Below are positions 50,062 through 58,113 of a DNA stretch of 64,000 bases, piece by piece; the first letter of the stretch is position 1, and each line of letters opens with the position of its first letter. Below the pieces are notes generated by a model. It was given only the letters and a program-made list of their open reading frames with translations. It was not told the DNA's origin and did not search any database. The stretch spans positions 31,592-95,591 of the forward strand of contig JAXLQJ010000028.1 of NCBI GenBank assembly GCA_046331705.1, given 5' to 3'. Made by a program: the position numbers and the translations under genes. The DNA is from JADJOY01 sp046331705 [NCBI: bacterium] (GTDB lineage: Bacteria; JADJOY01).

Positions 50062-51744
50062 TCAGCGACGCAGCCGATCCAGCGCCACGCACGCCGGCAC
50101 CTGATCGCGCTCCACGGAGGCCGGCCACGGCGCCGCGCGCGGGGCCACGAGCTCGGGATGCGCCTCGAACCACGCCGCGAGCGTCGCGGCGACCCAGTCG
50201 TACCCGAGCGTGGTGAGGTGGATGTACTCGTAGAAGCGCAGCCGTTCGGAGTCTCGATCCGCCTCTTCCTGCAGCCGCACGATCGGCACCCGCAGCTCCT
50301 CGGCGACGCGGACGAGAATCTGCTGAAACGGCGCGGTCGGGTTGGCGCCGCCGAAGTAGTACCGGTCGATCGGTTCCTCGATCCAGAGCGCCTCCACCTG
50401 ATGGGCCGCGGCGATGCCGGCGAAGCAGCGCAGCCCCGCCTCGTAGAGATCGAGGCTCGCCGGTGCGATGCGCAGCTCGACCCACGGCCTGCCGAAGATG
50501 TGCGCGAAGAGCGTCGTGATGCTCGTGTCCATCGCGAGCCGCTGGTCGCTCGCGACGCGGATGTCGAAGTCGAAGAGGTTGTTGTAGACGGACGAGAGCA
50601 TCACCGCCTGGGGCCGTGCCGCCTCGATCACGGGAGCGAGGATCGCGTCGATCGACGTGAGCGAAAGCCCCACCTTGGCCGCGTTCGCGACCCGCACCGT
50701 GCGCGCGGCGAACGTCGGCGACTGCGCGAGCCGCCGCTCGAGCCGTGCCGGATAGTCGAACCCCTCGCCCGCCTCGAAGGGATCGCCCGCGGTCGTCGAC
50801 CCGCCGAACGCGACCAGCGTGAGCCGTGGCGCGGCCACCGGCGCGTCGAGGCCGTGGGCCGCAGCGAACCGCGTGGCGTCGAAGCGGCCGTCCACCTGGT
50901 AGGGGCCTTGCTCGTCGCTCGACGGGCACCAGCGCGGCGCGAACAGGATCGTACCCACGACCAGCGCCAGCGCGCTCGCGCTGGTGGCGGCAGCGGCGCG
51001 GCGCAGATATCGCCAGCGGCGCAAGCGGACGAACCCGAGCAGCGCGAACGACGCGAGCGCCACGGGACGCAGCGGGCTCGCGAGCCACGGCCGCCACGCC
51101 TCGCGCTGGTGCGACCCGGCAGCATCGTGCCAGCGCACGGCGAGGTCCTTCAGGCGGTCGAAGTCGGCGCGCAGGTACGCCATCGGATAGCTCGGATAGA
51201 GCGCCAGGTGGACCGGACCCGCGGGGGGCGCGAACGCGATCGTGCCGGCGTCGCGTCCGTCCTGCTCGATGGCGAGCACCCCATCGTGGAGCCGCAGCCG
51301 AAAGCGCGATGCGGTGAATCCGGCGCGCACCTCGGGCAGGCGTTCCACGCGCGCCGTGCGGCCGGATTCGATCCAGACGAGCTCGCTGGGAAGCTCCGGG
51401 ATCGCGCTCAGCGACAGCACCGCCAGCTCGTCGTCGACCAGCTCGTGGTCCAGCCCGAACACCACGCGCACCATGCGCGTCCGCCGATTGGGCGCGAGAT
51501 CGAACCGCAGCTCGTCGAGCACCTGATCGCGAGCGAGGAGCAGGCGCAGCGACGGCGCGAGCCGCGGCCGTAGCTGGACGAGATCGCCGTCGAGCGGGCT
51601 CGGCCAGGCGACGCTGACCGCGAGATCGAGAAGCACCACCGCGCCGCTGGTGATCGCCAGCGCCAGCACCGTCTCGACGATGCGCCTCGCGCGCCCACCC
51701 GGCGGGGGCGCCATCGATCGCTGCATCGTGGATCCGGCCGGCAT
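50062..51744 (-). CDS. Membrane-anchored SGNH-like hydrolase
   Basis: 560 residues. An N-terminal helix (about residues 22-48), a beta-rich lumenal region (60-230) and two more helices (about 225-275) precede the SGNH domain: LVAFGGSTTAGDPFE with the Ser, SVYNNLFDF as block III, and FYEYIHLTTLGYDWVA as block V. At the usual catalytic DxxH the sequence is ExxH, so the Asp appears replaced by Glu. It resembles the SGNH protein at 43144-44331 in combining membrane helices with the hydrolase. Probable role: O-acyl transfer or esterase action on surface glycans. ATG 51744 is the longest start; two further ATG codons follow within 33 bases. Confidence 0.75.
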   Translation of the reverse strand: MPAGSTMQRSMAPPPGGRARRIVETVLALAITSGAVVLLDLAVSVAWPSPLDGDLVQLRPRLAPSLRLLLARDQVLDELRFDLAPNRRTRMVRVVFGLDHELVDDELAVLSLSAIPELPSELVWIESGRTARVERLPEVRAGFTASRFRLRLHDGVLAIEQDGRDAGTIAFAPPAGPVHLALYPSYPMAYLRADFDRLKDLAVRWHDAAGSHQREAWRPWLASPLRPVALASFALLGFVRLRRWRYLRRAAAATSASALALVVGTILFAPRWCPSSDEQGPYQVDGRFDATRFAAAHGLDAPVAAPRLTLVAFGGSTTAGDPFEAGEGFDYPARLERRLAQSPTFAARTVRVANAAKVGLSLTSIDAILAPVIEAARPQAVMLSSVYNNLFDFDIRVASDQRLAMDTSITTLFAHIFGRPWVELRIAPASLDLYEAGLRCFAGIAAAHQVEALWIEEPIDRYYFGGANPTAPFQQILVRVAEELRVPIVRLQEEADRDSERLRFYEYIHLTTLGYDWVAATLAAWFEAHPELVAPRAAPWPASVERDQVPACVALDRLRR

Positions 51745-51783
51745 CGCAGGCGGGACGAGGAATGTCCGGAGCGCCGACGAGGG

Positions 51784-53991
51784 TCAGCCGGGCGCGGCGG
51801 GTGGAGGCGCGGAGTCCGCGGGCGCGGAGTCCGCCGGCGTTGCGACCGTGGCCGGGCGCGACGGCACTTGGATCTCGATGGAGGCCTCGCCGATCGGCTT
51901 GATGGGGAACGGACGCAGCTCGCCGAGCAGCTCGAGCGAGGCATCGGGCGAGACGCGGCGGTAGTTCCACACCAACGCCAAGTGAGCCTTCCCCTCGACC
52001 TCCGCGGGCACCGCGACCTGCACCCGATCGTTCACCGTCTGTCCGAAGCGGATACGACGCGCGTCGGCGACGGTGGCCACCGAGAGCAAATCGTGGTGGG
52101 TGATCGGCTGACCGTTGCGATCCAGCCAGCGCGAGCCGAGCCAGGGCGCCCGCGGGTCGCGCCGGCCGGTCTCGTCGACCGCGCCCAGCAGCGGGAACGA
52201 GCGGCCGTCGTCGGTCACGAGCGTGACCGAGAGCCAGAGCTCGGCGAGGTCGTCGGCGCCCGCTGGCAACGCGTGGCCGGCGCGCACGTTCGAGGTGACC
52301 AGATCCACGGTGAGCAGGCGCTCGGCGCTCACCTCGGCGGTGGCGTGGATCACGAACGGCAAGCTCTGGATCCGCGCGTTGGGCTTGAAGAACGGATCGA
52401 GGCTGCCGTGCGAGATCTGCGCGAACTTCTGGTACCAGCCGAGCCCCGGGAACTCGTGCACCAGCCCCGTCGCCGCTCGGTCACGCTCTTCCAGCGGCGC
52501 GCCGACGCCGGTCGATCTCGAGATCAGCGCCAGCGATTGCTGAAGCCCGAGCGAGCTGTGGTGGGGATGGTTGAGCGCCCGGCCATCCTCCTTCTCCCAG
52601 TCGAAGAACTTCACCCGCGGCATGTGACAGAGCATGCAGCTGTTCTCTTCGCGATCGCCGTACGTCCCCGCCTCCCACGTCGACGAGATGTCCTCCACGA
52701 ACGTGCCGGGCGCGGCGGCGCTGCCGGGAATGCCGAGATCGACGCGATGGCAGCTCATGCACAGGAAGGCCCGCGGGCCGAGCGGATTCATGTGCTGGCG
52801 ATGCGCGCGGCTGTCGGCCTCGACGGAGCGCTGGAAGACCCGCCGCATGACCTCGGGGTCGGTGTCGGGCGAGAACTGCGACGGCAGCATGCCGAGCCGG
52901 AAGTTGGCGTTCTTCGGGTGCTCGTCGACGGCGACGACGCGATGGCAGGAGATGCAGGTCACGCCCTCGGCCTCGTCGTCGGTCGGCGGCGCGGTGCCGG
53001 TCTCGAGCGCCGCCTGACGACGCAGCTCGCGCGCCGGGTCGTGGCAGGAATGACAGAAGTCGGCGGCCTTCTCGCCGTGGCGCTCGATGGTGACTCGCAC
53101 CGCCGCGCGGTAGAGGTCGTTGAGCGCCGCGTGTCGGTGCATCGAGACCTGCCATTGGCGGTACTCGTCGGTGTGGCAGCGGCCGCAATAGTGCGCCGAC
53201 TCGATCGGCGACCAGCGCACCGGGACGAAATCCTGCGGGTGGCTGTCGCCCCATTCCTGGCGGTTCCAGTTGAGGAACACGAAGGCGAGCGCGGTCATCA
53301 CCAGCACCGGCACGACGTAGCGTGGACGCAGCCGCCGCAGCACGCGCCACATGCCCGGCACCGCGGCCCGGATCCGGCGCAGCCCGAGGTGGATGACGAT
53401 CGCGATCGGCAGCAGCGTGCCGGCCCATTGGTGCAGCGCGTAGAAGTTGAGCGCGTAGATCCCCTGGTGCCGGATCAACGGCCGATTCAGGATCATCACC
53501 TCGAGGTGCGTGCCGAGACCGGTGGTGAGCGCGATCTGCATCAGCACGAACACCAAGAGCGCGATCCCCGCCGAGCCCGGATCCATGCCCCTGAGCCAGG
53601 GGCGCAGCACCCGGATCATCCGCCAGAAGATCCAGATCGTGAGCGGACCCAGCAGGATGAGCGTGTTGATGCCGAGGAATCGCGACACGAAGAACATGAA
53701 CCAGAAGCCGAACAGGTAGGCGAACACCCGGCGCGGCCCGATGCCATCGAGGTGCCGCTTCAGGAAGACCGCCAGGACCGGCACCAGGAACCGCGCCAGC
53801 CAGACGTGGATCTCGAACGGCGTCAGTCGCGGCACACCGAGCGCCACCGACGACATCCACAACCCGGTCACCGCCTGGCCGGTCAGCAAGGCGACGGTGA
53901 TCCACAGCAAGGGATCCCGCCACACCACGGCGGGACGCGCGCCGGGTCGCAGCGGGGGTGCAGCCGAGGTCGCGGGCTCGGAAGGTTTCAT
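51784..53991 (-). CDS. Pentahaem cytochrome c with cytochrome-b-like membrane domain
   Basis: 735 residues. Residues 28-240 hold about six helices with paired histidines: H62 and H80 around one helix and H187 and H201 (14 apart) in another, a spacing typical of haem b. Five CXXCH sites follow: CGRCH (269), CHSCH (313), CISCH (346), CMSCH (411) and CMLCH (452). Here the first haem has normal spacing, unlike most paralogues, but the following QWQVSMHRHAALN block is conserved. A beta domain and a Pro/Ala-rich C-terminal tail complete it. It likely moves electrons from the membrane quinone pool to periplasmic carriers. Separate transcription unit with a 232-base upstream gap. Confidence 0.88.
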   Translation of the reverse strand: MKPSEPATSAAPPLRPGARPAVVWRDPLLWITVALLTGQAVTGLWMSSVALGVPRLTPFEIHVWLARFLVPVLAVFLKRHLDGIGPRRVFAYLFGFWFMFFVSRFLGINTLILLGPLTIWIFWRMIRVLRPWLRGMDPGSAGIALLVFVLMQIALTTGLGTHLEVMILNRPLIRHQGIYALNFYALHQWAGTLLPIAIVIHLGLRRIRAAVPGMWRVLRRLRPRYVVPVLVMTALAFVFLNWNRQEWGDSHPQDFVPVRWSPIESAHYCGRCHTDEYRQWQVSMHRHAALNDLYRAAVRVTIERHGEKAADFCHSCHDPARELRRQAALETGTAPPTDDEAEGVTCISCHRVVAVDEHPKNANFRLGMLPSQFSPDTDPEVMRRVFQRSVEADSRAHRQHMNPLGPRAFLCMSCHRVDLGIPGSAAAPGTFVEDISSTWEAGTYGDREENSCMLCHMPRVKFFDWEKEDGRALNHPHHSSLGLQQSLALISRSTGVGAPLEERDRAATGLVHEFPGLGWYQKFAQISHGSLDPFFKPNARIQSLPFVIHATAEVSAERLLTVDLVTSNVRAGHALPAGADDLAELWLSVTLVTDDGRSFPLLGAVDETGRRDPRAPWLGSRWLDRNGQPITHHDLLSVATVADARRIRFGQTVNDRVQVAVPAEVEGKAHLALVWNYRRVSPDASLELLGELRPFPIKPIGEASIEIQVPSRPATVATPADSAPADSAPPPAAPG

Positions 53992-54117
53992 GGCGCGAGC
54001 GCAGAACGTGCGATCCGCACACGGCTCGCCGGCGACACCACGCGCGCCGCACGCGCGCGGCGGCGGAGCCCCACCAGGGCGTCGCGCGCGGCGGACGCGG
54101 GATCGGCGACGGAATCA

Positions 54118-54132
54118 CGTGCCGGAGGCACG
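54118..54132. other. Small hairpin in the gap after the radical SAM gene
   Basis: CGTGCC and GGCACG pair around GGA within 53992-54223. This gap lies between the 3' end of the radical SAM gene and the 5' end of the cytochrome gene, so the hairpin could be a terminator of the former or a leader element of the latter. Confidence 0.3.
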
Positions 54133-54223
54133 GATCACTGCATTCATCTCGAGGTCCGTTCGCGACCGGGGGCAGGGCGAACGTACTTGCAGCGCGCGGG
54201 GGACCGCAAGCCTGCTCGGACGA

Positions 54224-55678
54224 TCAGCCAGCGAGCCGGGCCTGACCGAGCGCCGCGGGCGCATCGAGGTGCGACGGGCGCGCGGGCGCGCTCGCTCCCC
54301 AACCCATCGTGTCGCGATGCACCGAGTTGTAGAGGCAAAACGGCACGTAGCCCTTGGAGGTGAAGTAGACCATGTGGCAATCGGTGGCCGAATCCACGTC
54401 CAGCGCGTCCTGCGAATAGAACTTCTCGACGTTCACGAACAGCACGTTCGAGGGCCAGCGCCCTTCGTCGTAACGCAGCAGCCGCGGCACGGCGCGCGCC
54501 AGGTTCCAGGCCAGTCGCGGATGGGTGAGCACGAAGAGCGGCCGGAGGAAACGGTTCACCGGGTGGAGACGGTCGCCCTTGCCCACCAGCACGAAGGGCG
54601 TGATGCACGCGCGCTGGCGGAACACCGCCTTGCCGGTCCAGCGATAGAGCAGCGCCCACAACCGCTTGGTGGCCAGGATGTCCTCGCCGGTCACGTCGCC
54701 GTCCGTGGTCTCGGCGAAGCGCGCGAACATGTCCGCGAGGTGCATCTCCCAATGACGCGTGCCGCCCACGGCGACCGCCTTCGGGTTCGGCGGCGCCCAG
54801 CGACCCACCGGCGTCATCGGGTAGAAGGACACGCGCTTCACGGCGGGATGGGCGACGGCGAAGCGCAGGATCGGCCCGACCTCGCGGTCGTTGATTCCCT
54901 TGGCGACCATCACGGCCAGGTGCACGCCCACTCCCTCTTCGTGGAGCGCGTCCAGGATGCGGCGCTTCTTCGCGAGCAGCGGCTTGCCGCGCAAGGTCTT
55001 GTAGATGTCGTCGTGAAAGCCGTCGAACTGGAGGATCACCCAGCGCATGCCGGCGTCCACCAGCGTGCGCAGGTAGTCGCGGTCGAGGAAGCGCTCGCCG
55101 TGGGTGGTGACGCGCGCGACGTAACCGCGGCCGTGAAGGGCGCGGAGAATCTCGGGCAGATCCTTGCGCCGCGTCGGCTCGCCGCCGATCAGCACCAGGT
55201 TCGGCTTCACGTGCCCGGGCGGTGTCTGCGGCAATCCGGCGAGGATCTCGTCGAGGCTCGGCTCGCGGGCGCCGTTGTCGTCGGCCTGCGCGAAGCACGT
55301 GGGACACGGGTAGCCGCACGCCTCGGTCAGATCGATGGCGATGTTGGTCGTGAGCTCGAGGGGGCCCGAGCCGGCGGCGTCGCGGGGACGCGCGTAGCGT
55401 CCCAGTCGTGAGCCCGCCTCGCGAATGCGCCGGAAGAGATCGGCGTCGCGCGCGTAGAGCTCCTCGACGACGCCGTGGGTAGGGCAGTTGCGGCGCAAGT
55501 GGAGATCGCCGTCGCGCTCGACGAGCTCGGCGGATCGCAGCGCGCCGCCGCAGCGCGGGCACGGGCTCGTCACCGGACGCGGCGCGTGCTCGGCTGCGCT
55601 GCGGGCGCCGAACCGGCGACGCAGCGACGACAACGACGCGGTGAAGGCGGAACGAGGGGTCGCGGTCGCGACGTTCAT
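54224..55678 (-). CDS. Radical SAM enzyme with N-terminal zinc ribbon (tetraether synthase/MJ0619-like)
   Basis: 484 residues. An N-terminal metal ribbon (CPRCGG at C40/C43, NCPTHG at C65) precedes ELYARDADLFRRI. The radical SAM motif CGYPCPTC (C121, C125, C128) follows in IDLTEACGYPC, with PSLDEILAGL, LVLIGGEPTRRKDLPEIL and ILQFDGFHDDIYKTLRG. The C-terminus has extra cysteines in DCHMVYFTSKGYVPFCLYN. CPxC...CPxHG...LY..DA plus this barrel is the layout I associate with the archaeal Tes/MJ0619 group, which couples lipid chains or methylates pterins. Assignment rests on motif memory. A shortened paralogue lies at 58114-59475. Three direct repeats and a promoter-like pair lie upstream. Confidence 0.78.
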   Translation of the reverse strand: MNVATATPRSAFTASLSSLRRRFGARSAAEHAPRPVTSPCPRCGGALRSAELVERDGDLHLRRNCPTHGVVEELYARDADLFRRIREAGSRLGRYARPRDAAGSGPLELTTNIAIDLTEACGYPCPTCFAQADDNGAREPSLDEILAGLPQTPPGHVKPNLVLIGGEPTRRKDLPEILRALHGRGYVARVTTHGERFLDRDYLRTLVDAGMRWVILQFDGFHDDIYKTLRGKPLLAKKRRILDALHEEGVGVHLAVMVAKGINDREVGPILRFAVAHPAVKRVSFYPMTPVGRWAPPNPKAVAVGGTRHWEMHLADMFARFAETTDGDVTGEDILATKRLWALLYRWTGKAVFRQRACITPFVLVGKGDRLHPVNRFLRPLFVLTHPRLAWNLARAVPRLLRYDEGRWPSNVLFVNVEKFYSQDALDVDSATDCHMVYFTSKGYVPFCLYNSVHRDTMGWGASAPARPSHLDAPAALGQARLAG

Positions 55679-55708
55679 GGAAGCTCGAGTCTGCGGGGAG
55701 GCGGCCGG

Positions 55709-55738
55709 AGGGTAGCGCCGGACGTTCCGCGCTCGCAA
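55709..55738 (-). promoter_or_regulatory. Possible promoter of the zinc-ribbon radical SAM gene
   Basis: On the minus strand TTGCGA (55738-55733) and TACCCT (55714-55709) are 18 bases apart, 31 bases upstream of the ATG. The -35 lies inside the last of three direct repeats. Confidence 0.3.
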
Positions 55739-55764
55739 CACGCTGGCAACATACGCTGGCAACA
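55731..55764 (-). repeat. Three short direct repeats, possible activator sites
   Basis: Read on the minus strand, GTTGCCAGC, GTTGCCAGC and GTTGCGAGC recur with a 13-base then an 11-12-base period. The first two share a longer 12-base identity (TGTTGCCAGCGT). They lie 53-86 bases upstream of the radical SAM start. Confidence 0.5.
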
Positions 55765-55818
55765 CACCCGGCCGACACACGGCTGGCGGCACGCCGTGGG
55801 CGGCTCGCGCGCGCCAGG

Positions 55819-58050
55819 TCAATCGAACGTGTACGCCAGCGGACGCGCTCGCCAGGGGCCGTGGCGCGCCGTCGCCTCCCACGAGAGGTCCCAAGAGGGC
55901 TCCCACGCGATCAGATCGGTGGTGACCACCCGCGCATCGGCGCCGACGCGAACCACGACTCGTTCCCGGCCACCGACGTCCACGACGCGAACGCCGCGGC
56001 CGGCGCTCGCCTCCAGCACCGCGCTCGGCAGGTTCGCGATCGCGAGCCACACGAGCGGGCCGTGGCGCAACGCCACCAGCGCCGACTCCGGCCCGTGCCA
56101 GGACGCGCCGAGCGACGTCACGATGGCATCGTCGAGGTCGGTCAGGTCGACGTCCACGGCCCCGGCATCCGCACCGGCGTCCACGGCGCTCGCCGCGCGC
56201 AGGAAATCGTCGCGGCCGTGAAGCGGGCGCGACAGGTCGAGCACCAACGCCACCGCACGCGAATCGCGGGCCGCGAGCGGTAGCTGGTCGGGATCGCCGC
56301 CGTGCGCGCGCGCGAGCGCCGAGAGCCCTGGCGGCACCAGCTCGCCGCCGACGCCGAGCAGCCGCAACATGCGGTCGGAAGGCGAGACCGTGAAGTCGCG
56401 GAACCGCGGCTGACGGCCCGCGGCGGCGAGGCTCGCGATCGACGCACCCGGTCCGCCGAACGACGCCCCACCGAGATCGGGAAGCCAGGCGAGCGCCGTG
56501 GTGACGGCGCGATCGACGGCGACGTGCTCGACGAGCTCCGGCGCCGATCGCGGCGTCCCCTTGCCGTCCCACTCGGCGTAGAGCGAAGGCAAGCGAGGAT
56601 CCACGGGGAAGCGCGCGCGCTTCGCGAGCGTGACCGCGACTGCCGAGAGCGCCACCGCCACCGCGAGCACGACGAGCGCACGACGGCGCGAGCGCGGATC
56701 CACGAGCCGGCGCGCTCCGGCCACGGCGAGCACGTAGAGCGGCGGCAGCAACGGCAAGATCGTGCCGCTCTTGGCGCGATCGACCCAGTTGGCCTGCGCG
56801 AGCAGCGGCGGCAGCGCGAGGACCGCCGGCATGCACTGCAGCAGCACGCGACGGGCGTCGTTGCGCGCCGCGCAGACGAACCCCACGGCGGCGAGCCCGA
56901 TGGCCAGGAGCCCGTGCCGCGCGAGCAGCTCGGCGGGGAACCGCAGCAGCGCCGGCAGCGCGCGATGCGGATCGCGATAGAGCTCCGGCGCGAAGGGCCA
57001 GTTGAGCAGCCCGTGCCAGTCGAAGCACGCCGGCCCGATGCAATGGCGCACGCTCGGGTACTTCTGGAACGACTCGAACGACGCCGGCTGGTCTCCGAAC
57101 AGCATCGCGCCGTGCGCGAGCACGCTCGGCAGCAGCGCCCACCCGAGCCCCACGGCGTAACGTCGCGCCACCGCGCGCCACTCGGCGCGCGGCCACAGCA
57201 CCAGCGGCAACGCAAGCGCCGCGGGGAGGAGGTGATGAGAGACCGCCACGGCGAGCCCGGCGAGCGCGCCCACCCACGCGGGCCGATCCCGCCCGATCCC
57301 GATGGCGAGCGCCAGCACCGTGACGACGAGCGCGTAGCTCGTGAGGTTGGGGTTCGGATGCCGGATGGCGAGCGCGAACGGGCTGCCCGCCACGCACGCG
57401 GCGAGCGCCAGCGCCCAGGCCGGTCGCGCCCACAGCGCTCTGCCGAGCCCATATCCCGCCAAGCTCGCGAGCGCGCCCTCGACCCCCATCGCCCACCTCG
57501 GGCCGAACGCCTCGAGGGTCGCGACGTGGGTCGCGAGCAGCGCGACCGCGCCTTCGTTCTGGCCGAAGCGCGCCATGAGCGTGAGGTTCTTCCCCACCAT
57601 CGAAGCCGGCAGGTCGGGCGCGTAGCCGCTCAGGAAGTCGGTGAGCGCGATCAGCGCCGAGGCGGGCATGCAGTGGTGCTGGGTGAACGTCAGCGAATCG
57701 AATCGCGCCATCCACGTCGCCCCGGCCGTCACGGCGAGGGTCAGCGCCGCGAGATCCGCCCGCGTCCACGCGCGCGCGCGCTGCACGGGCGTGCCGCGGG
57801 TGCGCCACCACGTGAGCCCGCAGGTCGCGAGCGCGGCGACCACCAGCACCGTGCGATCGAGGTGCAGCGGCAGCGCGAGCCCGACGAGCGCGCTCAGCGT
57901 CCAGCCACCCCAGCCGACGCAGAGCAAGCCCAGCGCGATCGCGAACGCGAGGCGTGGCGCCGCTTCCGCATCCGCCGCCAATCGCCGCGCCAGGAACATC
58001 CCGGGCGCGACGATCACCGCCGCCCACGAGAGGACGAAGACGACGATCAC
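55819..58050 (-). CDS. Large polytopic membrane protein, possible GT-C glycosyltransferase
   Basis: 743 residues from GTG 58050 with about twelve membrane helices and a soluble C-terminal domain beginning near residue 480. The first loop region has FDSLTFTQHHCMPASALIALT. Later IRHPNPNLTSYALVV, VSHHLLPAALALPL and LNWPFAPELYRDP appear. Several of these align in order with the protein at 47887-50040, so the two are paralogues. It sits between the two zinc-ribbon radical SAM genes on the same strand, suggesting a shared lipid or glycolipid pathway. No catalytic motif can be asserted. Confidence 0.6.
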   Translation of the reverse strand: MIVVFVLSWAAVIVAPGMFLARRLAADAEAAPRLAFAIALGLLCVGWGGWTLSALVGLALPLHLDRTVLVVAALATCGLTWWRTRGTPVQRARAWTRADLAALTLAVTAGATWMARFDSLTFTQHHCMPASALIALTDFLSGYAPDLPASMVGKNLTLMARFGQNEGAVALLATHVATLEAFGPRWAMGVEGALASLAGYGLGRALWARPAWALALAACVAGSPFALAIRHPNPNLTSYALVVTVLALAIGIGRDRPAWVGALAGLAVAVSHHLLPAALALPLVLWPRAEWRAVARRYAVGLGWALLPSVLAHGAMLFGDQPASFESFQKYPSVRHCIGPACFDWHGLLNWPFAPELYRDPHRALPALLRFPAELLARHGLLAIGLAAVGFVCAARNDARRVLLQCMPAVLALPPLLAQANWVDRAKSGTILPLLPPLYVLAVAGARRLVDPRSRRRALVVLAVAVALSAVAVTLAKRARFPVDPRLPSLYAEWDGKGTPRSAPELVEHVAVDRAVTTALAWLPDLGGASFGGPGASIASLAAAGRQPRFRDFTVSPSDRMLRLLGVGGELVPPGLSALARAHGGDPDQLPLAARDSRAVALVLDLSRPLHGRDDFLRAASAVDAGADAGAVDVDLTDLDDAIVTSLGASWHGPESALVALRHGPLVWLAIANLPSAVLEASAGRGVRVVDVGGRERVVVRVGADARVVTTDLIAWEPSWDLSWEATARHGPWRARPLAYTFD

Positions 58051-58113
58051 GTCGATCCCCCGCGCGCGCGGCGGCGGAAGCGCTGGCGCTGGGCGAACCG
58101 CCGGCGCGACGGC

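Noticed and set aside
29086-51744. A complete O-antigen or capsule locus
   Set aside because: There is no flippase, polymerase, ABC exporter or chain-length regulator in the window, so I describe only a glycan-modification region.
54224-58027. A single 1267-codon leftward frame
   Set aside because: Only the last 484 codons (from ATG 55678) carry radical SAM sequence. The upstream part is out-of-frame shadow of the membrane protein at 55819-58050.
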